A DNA stretch of 64,000 nucleotides from Burhinus oedicnemus (taxonomy: Eukaryota > Chordata > Aves > Charadriiformes > Burhinidae): positions 4,513,698 to 4,577,697 of the forward strand of contig VFFE01007605.1 in the NCBI GenBank assembly GCA_008921705.1, written 5' to 3'. The notes below the pieces were generated by a model. The model was not told where the DNA came from. It did not search any database and saw only the letters and a program-made list of their open reading frames with translations. The position numbers and the translations under genes were made by a program. Positions 34,601-45,126 of this stretch are shown here, one piece after another; position 1 is the first letter of the stretch; every line of letters begins with the position of its first letter.

Positions 34601-37600
34601 CAGCAATATGGTGGTGGGAAGGATGGGGTTTAGTGTGCTGGGGTTGCACAAGTCCCGAGCAGAAGGAGCAGGACTTGTGGAAGGGCGGCATCCCCCATCG
34701 CAGAGCCAGGGCAGGACGGCGCGAGGCTGGTGGGCAGCACCCAGCGAGGCAGGCAGGGCTCTGGCGTCTGCCCGATGCCACGCTCCCCAAAGCCTCAGAG
34801 GGCCCAGGAGATGCTTTTGGCTGGGACCTCGTGATCCCAATGCCTGGAAAAGGGGAAAACCCAGCACTGGTGAAGGATCACCATCCCCTGCAGCTCCCTG
34901 GGAGCTCCTGGCCACTGCTGCCTGCCTCAGCAGCGAGCCGGAGGGACTCTGGAGGTGTCCTGGTGGCTCACCCACTCGCCATCGCCTCTGGAGCGATGCA
35001 TCTCCATGGGTGGCTGAAGAAGTGCCGGCTCCCTCTGAGCTGCGGCTGCCCTGCCCTCTGTCCTGCCCTCTGTCCTGCCCGGATCCTGACCCAGCCAGGT
35101 CTCAGCAAAGACCTTTACGCCAGTTGCGAAAGCTGCTGTCCTCTGCGGCGTGTTCCTTCCTGGTGCTGCTCTCTGCCTCCTCACCTCGACTGCTTCGACT
35201 TCCACTTTCAGCTCAAGCCGAGCGTGCTACACTCCACTGACTGAGTCTTTACTGACTAAACGCAGCCTAAAGTAGCTGGTTTAGACTGAGACATCCGTGC
35301 CAAGTCAGGCATGTCCCAAACTATGTGACTGAATGCAGTGCGTGGTCACAGCTCCACTCTTGGATGCGTGGGGCAGGTTTAGTTGTGTCCTCAGGTCTGG
35401 CTGGAAGAGGGAAGGTTTCCCGTAAACGGATGGGGTGGAGGGATGAGTGTGGGTCATGCGCTCTCTGCTCGGGCTTTCGGCCATTCCTCGGCACCTTCTG
35501 CAGGAACCACAGCCGGGTTGGGGAGTTCCCAGTTGGGGCGATGCAGTGGGTGGGTGTCAGAGAACTTGCTTCCCCCCAGCGCTGTTTCCAATGCTCCCAC
35601 TGCAGGTAAACGTATTTCTTTGGATGAATTATCTTCTGGGACTTCACAGGGAAGCCCGTGTGAGGTGAAGCTGGAAGGAGAGGACACGGGAGGGACATCC
35701 TGGCTGCATGGGTGTGAGCTGCGTGTTCCTCTGGGGACTGCAGAGGGCAGTGGCACCCACGAGAAGTGTGGGTGGCCCTGGGTGCTGGCTAGAGGAGCTG
35801 CCCCCGAGCAGCTCCTGGCCGGCTGGGTGGGAGCCCTGGGGTGGTCCCGGGCAGCAATGCGGGTCGCTGCATCCCTTGCTGGGCTCCATCTTTCTGCTGG
35901 GATCACCTTGCGCTGCAGTCTCTCTGCATGTGCTGGTGGTTTGCTGGTGGCTGTCAGGGGCTGCCCTGGTGTCCCTGAGGTTCTTGGCTGCCATACCTCC
36001 GGGCCAAGGCAGTAAGGAATGTCCACAAGACACAAGTTTCCACCTCCATGATGCTTCCCTTACACCACCCTGACGGCAAACACGTTCAGCTGTCCACAGC
36101 AATGAGAAACACCCAGGGTCAGGATCAGCACTGCTCCAAAGGCCATGTGAGCCAAGTGCCATGCACCCTCCCTCTCTGTCCTTCCCCCAGCGTGATTACC
36201 AGAGCTAGCTCTGAAAGGAAAGGAAGCAGTGTCTGAGTGCCTGGAGCAAGGTGTGGGTTAAAACAGTTGGAGAGCGCACGTGGAGCCCGTTTGGCAATCT
36301 GTCAGGTTCTCTTGCAGGTCCTGATTGCCCATGCAGAAATAACAAGGGGAGCAGCAGCTCCCTTCTGCCTGGGCAGGGTGTGAGCACGAGGACATGGAGC
36401 CCGTGGAGCACAAGCACGTGGAGATTTCTAGGATGAGGTTCAGAGGCAGAGAGACTGGAAGATGCTCAAAGTGCAACCAGGGAGAGCTCGTGGTTGTGCA
36501 GTCCACGTGGTCTCAGACCTTGGAGAAACCCACCATTGTCTGACACTTCATGGTAGCCTCTGCATCTGGAGGAAGGCTTTGAAGGAGGAGCTTAGCTGGG
36601 AGACCCCAACACTTGCTGCTTTTAGGGGATTTGGACACGCTGAAGAGCTTCCAGATCTGAGGGGCCCTGGGAGAAATTAGCAGCTCTGACAGGTCTTAGA
36701 GGAAGATCTCAGGTTGAGGGCAGAGAGCTGCTGGTCCTATCAGAGCTGTCAGGAAGAAATGAATGCACTGAGTTCAGTTTTACCCGTCTGTGATCAAAAT
36801 CCCGTGCCAGAGCTTTGCCTTGAGCACTTGGAAGAGCGTGTGGTTTACTGCCAGTCTTTTTGCCCTTCTCTGCACTTGATTTTCCTCATCTCCTTTTCTC
36901 TCGCTTGCTGGAAGTGCAGCTTGCAGTTGTCACTCTTCCTCAACAGAGTGTTTCTCTGTTCTTATTTAATCCTAATAATTGCTGTACACAATAGTCGCGC
37001 TGTCTGACAGGCGCAAGGGAGTGTCTGCCATCCTCCCTAAGCCCTTGCCAAGCTTGTGTCCACAATGACTTTCTTACCCTGCCCAAACCTCCAGCTGCCG
37101 ACCCCCAGTTTGGAAAGCCTGGGTATGGGTCTGTTTTGTTTCAGCTCATTTTTTTTTTCCTCTGGGAGCCAAAGTCAGCCTCCAGCACTGGCTTCGAGCT
37201 GTAGTGTGGGAGCCACATCTCCTAGTTGTCCTGGGACCCTTGCGCAGAAACCCTTGGCTTCACCCCCATGTTGAGTTTATCCCCAGGGCTAGAGGTCAAG
37301 TTCAGGTCTATGGTGTGACAGCAAAGAGCTTTTACATCGGCTGCAGCGTGGCTGGAGAGAAAGGTGTAGAAAAGCATGGAAAACACAACTGGGTCTGGCT
37401 CTGTGGCTCTCTGGGACCCATAACATGTGGTGGGCAGCTCTGTGGGGCTTCCTTTCCTTCGTGGCCCACGAGGTCTGCGGTCGCCCTTTCAGCATCTCTG
37501 GTATGTCAGGAGTTTCAGTCTCCTGCCTCATGTTTGTCACAGCTTGTTCTCGAGCTGACACCCATCCCACCCTTTCCTGTCTCATCTCGAGCTGCTGCGG

Positions 37601-38150
37601 GGGAAGGCGAGCTGCAGTGGCAGCCACACTTATCGCTTCGCAGCAGCCATGGACATCTGCCAAATACAGCCCCATCCTGGAGCAAGCTCAGCTACAATAG
37701 CTTTAAAAAAGCAAATACAGTCATTTTTTAAAATGCTTCAGGCTTTTCAGTAGAGCTGCTACGGAGCGTTGTGGGGAAATCGCTGGATGCCAAATGCAGG
37801 GAGAGCTCTGATACCGGAGAGACAGGAGGAGACCTGGAAGGGGGTTTATTTGTGGAAGAGAGATGGAGCAGAGGGATTTGCAGAAGAGAGGTTTGCAGAA
37901 GTGGGCCAGGTCTGGTGGAGAAAATACAGGTGGATTTGGTTGAAGAAACAGGCAAAGGAGACATCAAGTGCTGTATGCCCTCGCTGGCACGCTGGAGTTG
38001 AGGAAGGGAAAAGCAGGTTCTTCCCTCTCTAGCTCAGGTACGCTCACCATGCAGTCATTCATCAGTGAATTAATAAATATGGCTCCAGTTTGTTACTGTG
38101 CTATTACTGGCCAAGCCCTGGCTGCCAGGGGCTGCTGCCAAGGCCATAGT
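31613..38150. other. GC-rich intergenic or intronic region without supported exons
   Basis: This stretch may be intron of the transcript starting in the gap. Long open frames at 34229-35244 and 35383-36162 occur on both strands in several frames and lack recognisable domains, so they are not called. A 12-bp unit (CTGCCCTCTGTC) repeats about 2.5 times at 35051-35080. A purine-rich stretch spans about 37790-37960. Confidence 0.55.
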
Positions 38151-38870
38151 TCATAGAATCATAGAATCACCAAGGTTGGAAGGGACCTTTAAGACCATCA
38201 AGTCCAACCATCAACCTAACACTGCCAAGCCCACCACTAAACCATGTCCCTCAGCACCATGTCTACCTGGCTTTTAAATACCTCCAGGGATGGCAACTCC
38301 ACCACTGCCCTGGGCAGCCTGTTCCAATGTTGGATAACCCTTTCAGGGAAGAAATTGTTCCTAACATCCAATCTAAACCTCCCCTGGCACAACTTGAGGC
38401 CGTTTCTTCCTGTCCTATTGCTTGTTACTTGGGAGAAGAGACCAACCCCCCCTCTCTACACCCTCCTCTCAGGTAGCTGTAGAGAGCGATGAGGTCTCCC
38501 CTCAGCCTCCTTTTCTGCAGGCTGAACACCCCCAGCTCCCTCAGCCGCTCCTCAGGAGACTTGTGCTCCAGACCCCTCACCAGCTCCGTTGCCCTTCTCT
38601 GGACACGCTCCAGCCCCTCGATGTCTGTCTTGTTGTGAGGGGCCCAAAACTGAGCCCAGGATTTGAGATGGGGTCTCACCAGTGCCGAGTACAGGGGGAC
38701 CATCACTGCCCTCGTCCTGCTGGCCACACTATTGCTGATAGAGGCCAGGATGCTGTTGGCCTTCTTGGCCACCTGGGCACACTGCTGGCTCATATTCAGC
38801 CAGCTGTTGACCAACACCCGCAGGTCCTTTTCCGCCGGGCAGCTTTCCAGCCACTCTTCACAGAGGTCCA
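38151..38870 (-). mobile_element. CR1 LINE 3' end, minus orientation, with ORF2 C-terminus
   Basis: It starts with the reverse-complement CR1 terminus (TCATAGAATCATAGAATCACC). The minus strand encodes [55 protein letters not shown] and [20 protein letters not shown], with the same frameshift at the G run as the 24381 copy. The open frame continues on the minus strand to about 39000, and whether that extension is CR1 or flank is unclear. The terminal octamer is better preserved here than in the 24381 copy. Confidence 0.93.
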
Positions 38871-39000
38871 GCAGAGCAGAGCCAGAGCCAGCCCCTGCCT
38901 CTGTGGGCTCGCCCTCGGCCATCTCCTCCCGCAGGGTCGGTATCTGAGGCCACACAGAGGAAGCTCTATTTACAGAGATGCGGTCCAGCCGCTGCTTCAA

Positions 39001-42000
39001 GATGAATTCACCATGATACAGGGCTCCTGTAACTGCTGTTCCACTGCCCAGTTCACGTTCTGCAGCATAGAAGTTGCATTCATGAGCACATTAAATTAGT
39101 CTGCTAATGAGCCTGCCAGTCCCCAGTAATTCATCGATATATAATCTATTCCTCCTCCGGCGCAGCCATCCTCGCGGGGGCTTGGGGGAGTCCGTAGGCT
39201 TTCTATGGCTAGGAAGACAACTGAGAAATCTTCAGCGTAGCAGTGTCCACGCTGATTTGCTTTAGGATTATTTTCTGTATGCAATGTCCCATTAAGTCCC
39301 CAGTATGGATTGCATTTTAGTTTTCCCTGATCAGGAGCCCGTACATTTGTTCATCATGATGCTCGTAGCAGTTTCCTTTGCTGTGAAAGGCAAATCTGCA
39401 GGGAGAGGGGGGGTTCCTCGCCTGGGGGGCGATGAAGCTGCTGGTGAAAGTCCTTGGTGACTGTGGAGGAGTTTGGATCAGTCCCTTTTGCCTTCTAGAG
39501 CCTTTGCATTTATTTTAGCAAAATAACCCGCAGCTTATCCTTATGCTGCTAAGTTTAAGAGCCCAAATAAGTCTCTCCCAGCTAAGACTGTGTCCCTGGA
39601 GAAAGGGGAACACCTTGTGTGACTTGTTGACCTCAGTTGTCCTGGTGAAAAGCCTCAGGGCAGCTTCTCCTCTTTTTCTTACCTCTCCCAGGAGTTGGAG
39701 GGGAGGCTGTGCTTTCATGGGTGAGAGGCTCGCTTAAATCAACCCTACTTAAGGAGGTTTTACACTAGTTATACAACTTAAGTAGTGTTCATCTGGTGTA
39801 CAATTAATTAGTGATTAAGCTGAATAAAGGTCGCTTGCTTGTGATCCCTTACAAGCACCTTGTTTTCCATCCGCAAATTAGCAAGACTGCAAGGGCTGCA
39901 AAACCAGTTCTGCCAGTCTTTTACAGGAAAGGGATCGTCTTAAATACCAGATTCTCATAAGGCAGCGTTGTGTGAATCAGAGGCGCCTGCTGTCGCCTGG
40001 ATGCGACTCAGCACCTTTGTCTGCTCCTGGCTCTGCAGATGAAACAGCTTTTGCCTTTGCCTTCTCTGATGGTGGAAGGTGCAGAATGGGGAAATCCAGA
40101 GGTGGCAAACTTTGAGCCTCTGCTTTCTTTTCTCCGGCTTTCCCATAATAACTGCTGAAAAGCATTAGTTGTATTCTGCCTGCCTAAAGCACTTGCCCGC
40201 AGGATTACTGCAATAAGGTAACCTCTGCATCCCGCAGCGTGCAGCGTTTCTGCAAGCTTAAACAACGGTGTCAATCCTTCCTAGGGAATGTGGGCTATGA
40301 GCCTTGGCAACCAAAGACCCACGGGTCCTGGGTTTCACCCTGCCGGAATCCTGCTGAGCCGTGATGCTGGGGCAGGGGGACAGGCTGCGTGGTCCCACCA
40401 GTCACCGGCATGTGGGCTTGGACAACCTGCTCATTACCCTCATGTCGTTACAGGGGCAGTGACACCCGCTGATGGGAAGCACTGAACTGGCCTGGTATTG
40501 CTTTCTGGAAGCCTGAAATTGGTTTTAAGGTGATGTCAATGTGCCTTAATTAATTTGACTGTAGCCATCCTTGCGTGTCTGAACTAAGAGCCAGTGAGGT
40601 GCTGCAGGAGCGTATGTCTGCAGGAGTCTGCATCCCACAGTGGCTGCCAGCAGGTCCTGCAGGCAACGTGCACCTGCAGGCAGGTCTCCATGGCTGCTTA
40701 TGCTAATTGTGATTTTTGCATATATTAGGAGTTATTAAGCAGCTGCTGGGTGAAGGGCAACCACCCAATTTCACTTTTGAGATTGAGAGTACACGAAGTC
40801 TGAAAACTGAATTTAGTTTTAATCTGGAGAGAATTGAGGTTTATCCATCTCCATTTATCCTGTTTCTGTCTGCTTAGACTTTTGGATATACAGTTAATGA
40901 TTTCCAGAGGGCAGTAAAGGACAATGGCTCCCAGACGGGCCATGCAGTGGAAAGGTTTCATTACTGTCTCTATTTAATGTCACCGGAGCAGCCGCGTGCC
41001 TGCCAGCTCGTTGCGTGGCGGCGCTCTGCCGGGCATGCCGCTGCAGCCGCTGCTTTCTGCTCGGCACCCACCTCGCCATGCCGCGCTCTGCCGCCGAGGA
41101 GGGGGCTTTGCAGAGCAGAGTGGGTCAACTCACCGCTGACACTAGCCAGGTGGTCCGGCCCTGCCTTCTTGTTTGATAATAATAACTGCTTCTAGTGATT
41201 CATTAATACCGTAGCCAGCTGCTTTTAATGCACATTCATAAATTACTATTTATCACCTACATCTGTTTTTATCAATATGTTATGTTGCGGTTTAAATCTT
41301 TCCTTGTCGATGTATGATGTAATATGCCTGGATGCAGCGGGCTCCTATGAGGTTCGTGATGATGGAGATGGCTGGAACTGATGAAGCTGAACTGATTTTA
41401 TGCCCCTTAGGAGAGAAGGGTAACTGCAAGCTGTATAAAAGACAACAGGCAGACATTTGAATCCCACATGCGTTGTTTGCACAGATCAAAGTTCCCCTGC
41501 GTGATCCTTTCCTGGGCAGAGCAATGCCACCTCCGCTCCTTGGCAGCGGGGCGCAATGGAGGACGGACCAGCTCCTCCAGCCCGGTTTGCACCCCGAGCG
41601 GCACCGTGGCTGCTGCTCCCAGCTGGGGTGTTGGACTGAGCAGTGGAAGAACCAACATGTGTTTGTGCTCAGATAATGCAGCAGAGGAGAGATTAGATAG
41701 AGAAAAATTGTCTTATCCACTCAACCCTTGGAGTTCAGCCCCCAGGAAGAGCCAGAGCGGGTGCAGCGGGGGAGGATCTTGGGTCAGGGACAGTGCTGCA
41801 TGGTTTTGCTGCTTCACCAGCATGCGCTCGGTTTTGCATCCCAATATTTTCACCTCCCTTTCAGGAAAGCAAAGGCATGGCCAGGAGCCGTCTTGAGGAG
41901 GTCGGGAAACATGGCAGCGTCCGTTCCATTTTGAGAGTCTCTTTTCTGAAACAATAAACAGCGTTGTACAAAATAGCTGACTTCCCATGCAGCCATTGCA

Positions 42001-42427
42001 TCATCTTCCTCTCAACCAGTATTGTGGTTAATAAAAATGTCGTGTGTGAGAAGCCGGTGATAACAAGCATAAATATGGGATGTCCCTCAGCACACGAAGG
42101 TGCTCTGGAAGAGCTGTCTCTAAAAGAGCTTTAATTTCTATCAAATATAGTGCGAAGAACAGTAGCTCGCGCTGTGCAGAAAGGGTGGCAGGCACAGGGG
42201 CGTGGGTCTCACGGAGCGTGCTGGAGAGGCTACGGGAGCTGCTTCAGGGGGTGCTCCCGCACCTCTGTCTGGATTACACGGAAGGCTGGAAGCTGGTCTG
42301 GAAGTAAAGTGCAGCCTATTCTAATTGCGCTGATGAGGCATTTCCTTGCAGTGACTGTGTTACTTTACATGCAGCTGTGTGAATATATGCCTTGCAGCTG
42401 TAACTGTTTTTATGAGTTCCAATAGAT
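39001..42427. other. Intergenic; AT-rich possible conserved segments and a small CpG cluster
   Basis: No coding exon was recognised. AT-rich stretches with homeodomain-like TAATTA/ATTA strings occur at 40690-40960 and 41190-41290. A CpG-dense patch lies at about 40980-41110. All are candidates only. Confidence 0.45.
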
Positions 42428-42550
42428 GAATCATAGAATAGAATCATAGAATCGTTTAGGTTGGAAAGGACCTTTAAAGATCATCCAGTCCAACCATTGA
42501 CCGTACTCTACCAGGTCTGCCACTAAACCATGTCTCTAAGCACCACTACA
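42428..42550 (-). mobile_element. Short CR1 LINE 3' end, minus orientation
   Basis: The reverse-complement CR1 terminus with duplicated ATAGAATCATAGAATC is followed by GTTTAGGTTGGAAAGGACC and CCAGTCCAACC. It ends near the ORF2 stop region (ACCATGTCTCTAAGCACCAC). It is only about 120 bp long. Confidence 0.93.
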
Positions 42551-45067
42551 TGAAGTGTAGTGTGCTGTAAGAAACTTGTGTGGGATTCCCTGTGTCTTTT
42601 TTTTCCCCTGCTTACCTTTTCTGCTGTGTACAGCAATGAAAAGAAAGCTTTTTTTTTTTCCCCCCGAATGATGAATCATTGGAGATGACTCAAATCACCT
42701 GTGTTCCCTTGTTATTCCCCATGACCAATGTCTGTTGGGGAGAGCAGAGCAAGTGTCCCTTGCGTCTTGCCTGGAAGAGGAGAGTCAGCAGCAGCATACT
42801 CATCACCTATACGAGCGCAGCCTTGCTCCTCGGAGGCAGTGAGCTCTCCGGTGCCTCCACAGTCTTCTGCGGAGTGCTCAGGGTGGGATTGTCCCGCTGC
42901 TCTCACTCACGCACCTGAATGTGGGTTTCGGAGCAGAAGAACAGATACCCGTCTTTGAAAAAGCTGCCCTCTCTGCCGTAGTTTCAGCTTTGCCGGTTTT
43001 ATATGGTTGTATTTCCTTGTATGATTCATGATGCAAGCTCACCTCGAGAAAAACCTGCCACCTCTGCCTGGTGCCAAGATATAGTGTTTCACAAACACTT
43101 TAAGCTGGAATCACCCGCAGAAAAGCCGTTCCCCTTTCTCCTCCCTGAGAGCTCCTGCCGGCCCTGAGCATCCTTCTCCAGCTGGTACGCGTGACGGCAC
43201 AGCGAGTCGGGCTGGCAGGAGAGGAGGGATGGACTCGTGCTTGCACGTTTGCCACCAGCCACGGTGCAAAGCCCCAGGCACCCCACTCCCTCCGAGCTCT
43301 CCCAGCCGAGCTGCTGGGCCTTATCGCCAGGACTGCTCCCTTCAAATCCAATTTGTTTTCTCCTGTGTCAAGCAAACTATGGGTTTATGAGTTAAGCAGG
43401 TTTTCTTGTGTCAACAACCCAATCTGCGAGTCCTCCTCTTATGTTGATTTCCTTGTTTAGAGAGAAATCGCCCGTCTGCCGTGGCGTGCATCCCTCGCGT
43501 GCGCAGGGAGCGGCCACTGTTTGCGAGGGCAGAGTCACAGCTGCTATTTTAAGGCACTGATGCCCCAGGTGAGTTTCTCAGCTGGGAGATGACCTTTTTT
43601 TTCGCAGGTAGCTTTGAGCAGTGAGCCACCCCTTCTCTCTTTGAACTACTCTCCTTCCTAGTTGGGTGTAGCTCAAAGGAGATGGGGCAAAATCGCGGTT
43701 TCACTCAGGTGGGGAGAAGATTTGCCGTTGCCTTTAGCAGCATCCCAGTTTACCCTGCAGCTTCCTCTGGATGAAGCACTTAAGAGGACCCGCGAGCTTT
43801 CCAGCTTTCCTCCTTTATTCTGAGAGAAAACCATTCCCTAAGTGCTTTTCCTCCTGTTAAGCAAATTATTTAAGTTTTTGATACTTAGCCCATTTTAAAT
43901 GAAGTTTTGAGTTCTGCCCTGGGTATAACATTCAGCTGCATGCTCCAGCAAAACCAGGCCTGTGACCTTGATTACGGGAATCACGTCATTAACTGGGGTT
44001 TTGTTTAGTATGTTGGAGAAGAATAGAGGATGCTGTCTCCTAGCCAGTATAAACAGAATTGAGACGGTTTTAGAAAAAAAAGTGTATCTATTTGTTGAAG
44101 TACATCTTCTCCCCCAATTTATCTTGTCTGTTCTCCTTTGTTTAGAACCAAGAGCACACATCGAGCAAAGGACAAAAAAGCCTGTGTGAGTGTTTAATAA
44201 TGTGATTTTTCTCTGCTATAGTCAGCAAACCTGCTTGATAATGTCTGTTCTTTTGCCTTGGAAACATGGTGGGAAAGAGAAAGAAAAATATCCCTGGTGG
44301 CTAACACTAGTTTTTTATTTAAGTAATACAGCTGGAATACGGATAAGCTTTCGGATTGGGAGTCGTGTCTGTAGCTGCTGCTTGCTGTACGCTCTGGGCT
44401 GTAGGAGTCCTGGTCTTGGGTCTCCCTTATGTCCAGGCAGAGGTGTGCACCATTGCCTTGTCCCCCTTCTCCTTGTGCCTTGCTTTCCATTAGAGGGCAT
44501 TTGGGCTGGACCGGAGCATCCAGGTCTCCATCTGAATGGAGACAGCTGGGGAAGCGGAGCCAGGCTTGCCAGATCACCTTCTAAATACACCCGGCTGGAA
44601 GGCTGGCTGACTTTGCAGACCTCGCAGCCGTGTTTCTGACCCTGTGCATGCCCTGGGATGAGTTTTGCCTTCTCGATGTGCCATATGGCCCCGCCACGGG
44701 AGCCGGGCTGGTGCTACTGGTGCGAGCTGGGCGCTGGCGTCGGCTGCTGGGAGCTGGGGACTTTTGGGCTATTTTGAGCCCCATGAAGGTGAGACCAAGA
44801 ACATGGCTGTATGATGGCCTTGAGCAGGAAGGATTGTAGGTTCCAAGTGAGTTTTTTGTTTGTTAGGGCTTGTAATGTTGACATGTTTGATTTGAACGCA
44901 TACTTGTGATCGTGTCTGGTTTCCTCTTGGCACTGCCTTTTCTGAGCACAGATCGCATTGCAATGCAGAGACAGCCCTGATGGCCGAGTCTGTGATAACG
45001 GAAGCTTTCCTTTGTTGCTGTTATGATCTTGGAAAAAACACCCTGCTAAGGAAAGAAAAAAAAAAAA
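42551..45067. other. Intergenic, nothing recognised
   Basis: No exon or repeat was recognised apart from short T and A runs. Confidence 0.5.
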
Positions 45068-45126
45068 GGGGGGGGGGGGGGGGGNNNNNNNNNNNNNNNN
45101 NNNNAAAAAAAAAAAAAAAAAAAAAA
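45068..45126. repeat. Poly-G / 20-N gap / poly-A tract
   Basis: Twelve A (45056-45067) and 17 G (45068-45084) are followed by 20 N (45085-45104) and 22 A (45105-45126). A 20-N block usually marks a gap of unknown size. The homopolymers on both sides suggest sequencing failure or a collapsed low-complexity tract. Confidence 0.95.

Noticed and set aside
34229..35244. Long overlapping open frames (248, 264 and 243 codons) on both strands
   Set aside because: Several frames are open at once in GC-rich DNA. The translations are low in recognisable structure, rich in W, C, P and G, and match no family I know. No splice or promoter context supports them.
35383..36162. Open frames of 170-210 codons on both strands
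   Set aside because: Same GC-rich, multi-frame pattern with no domain or codon signature.
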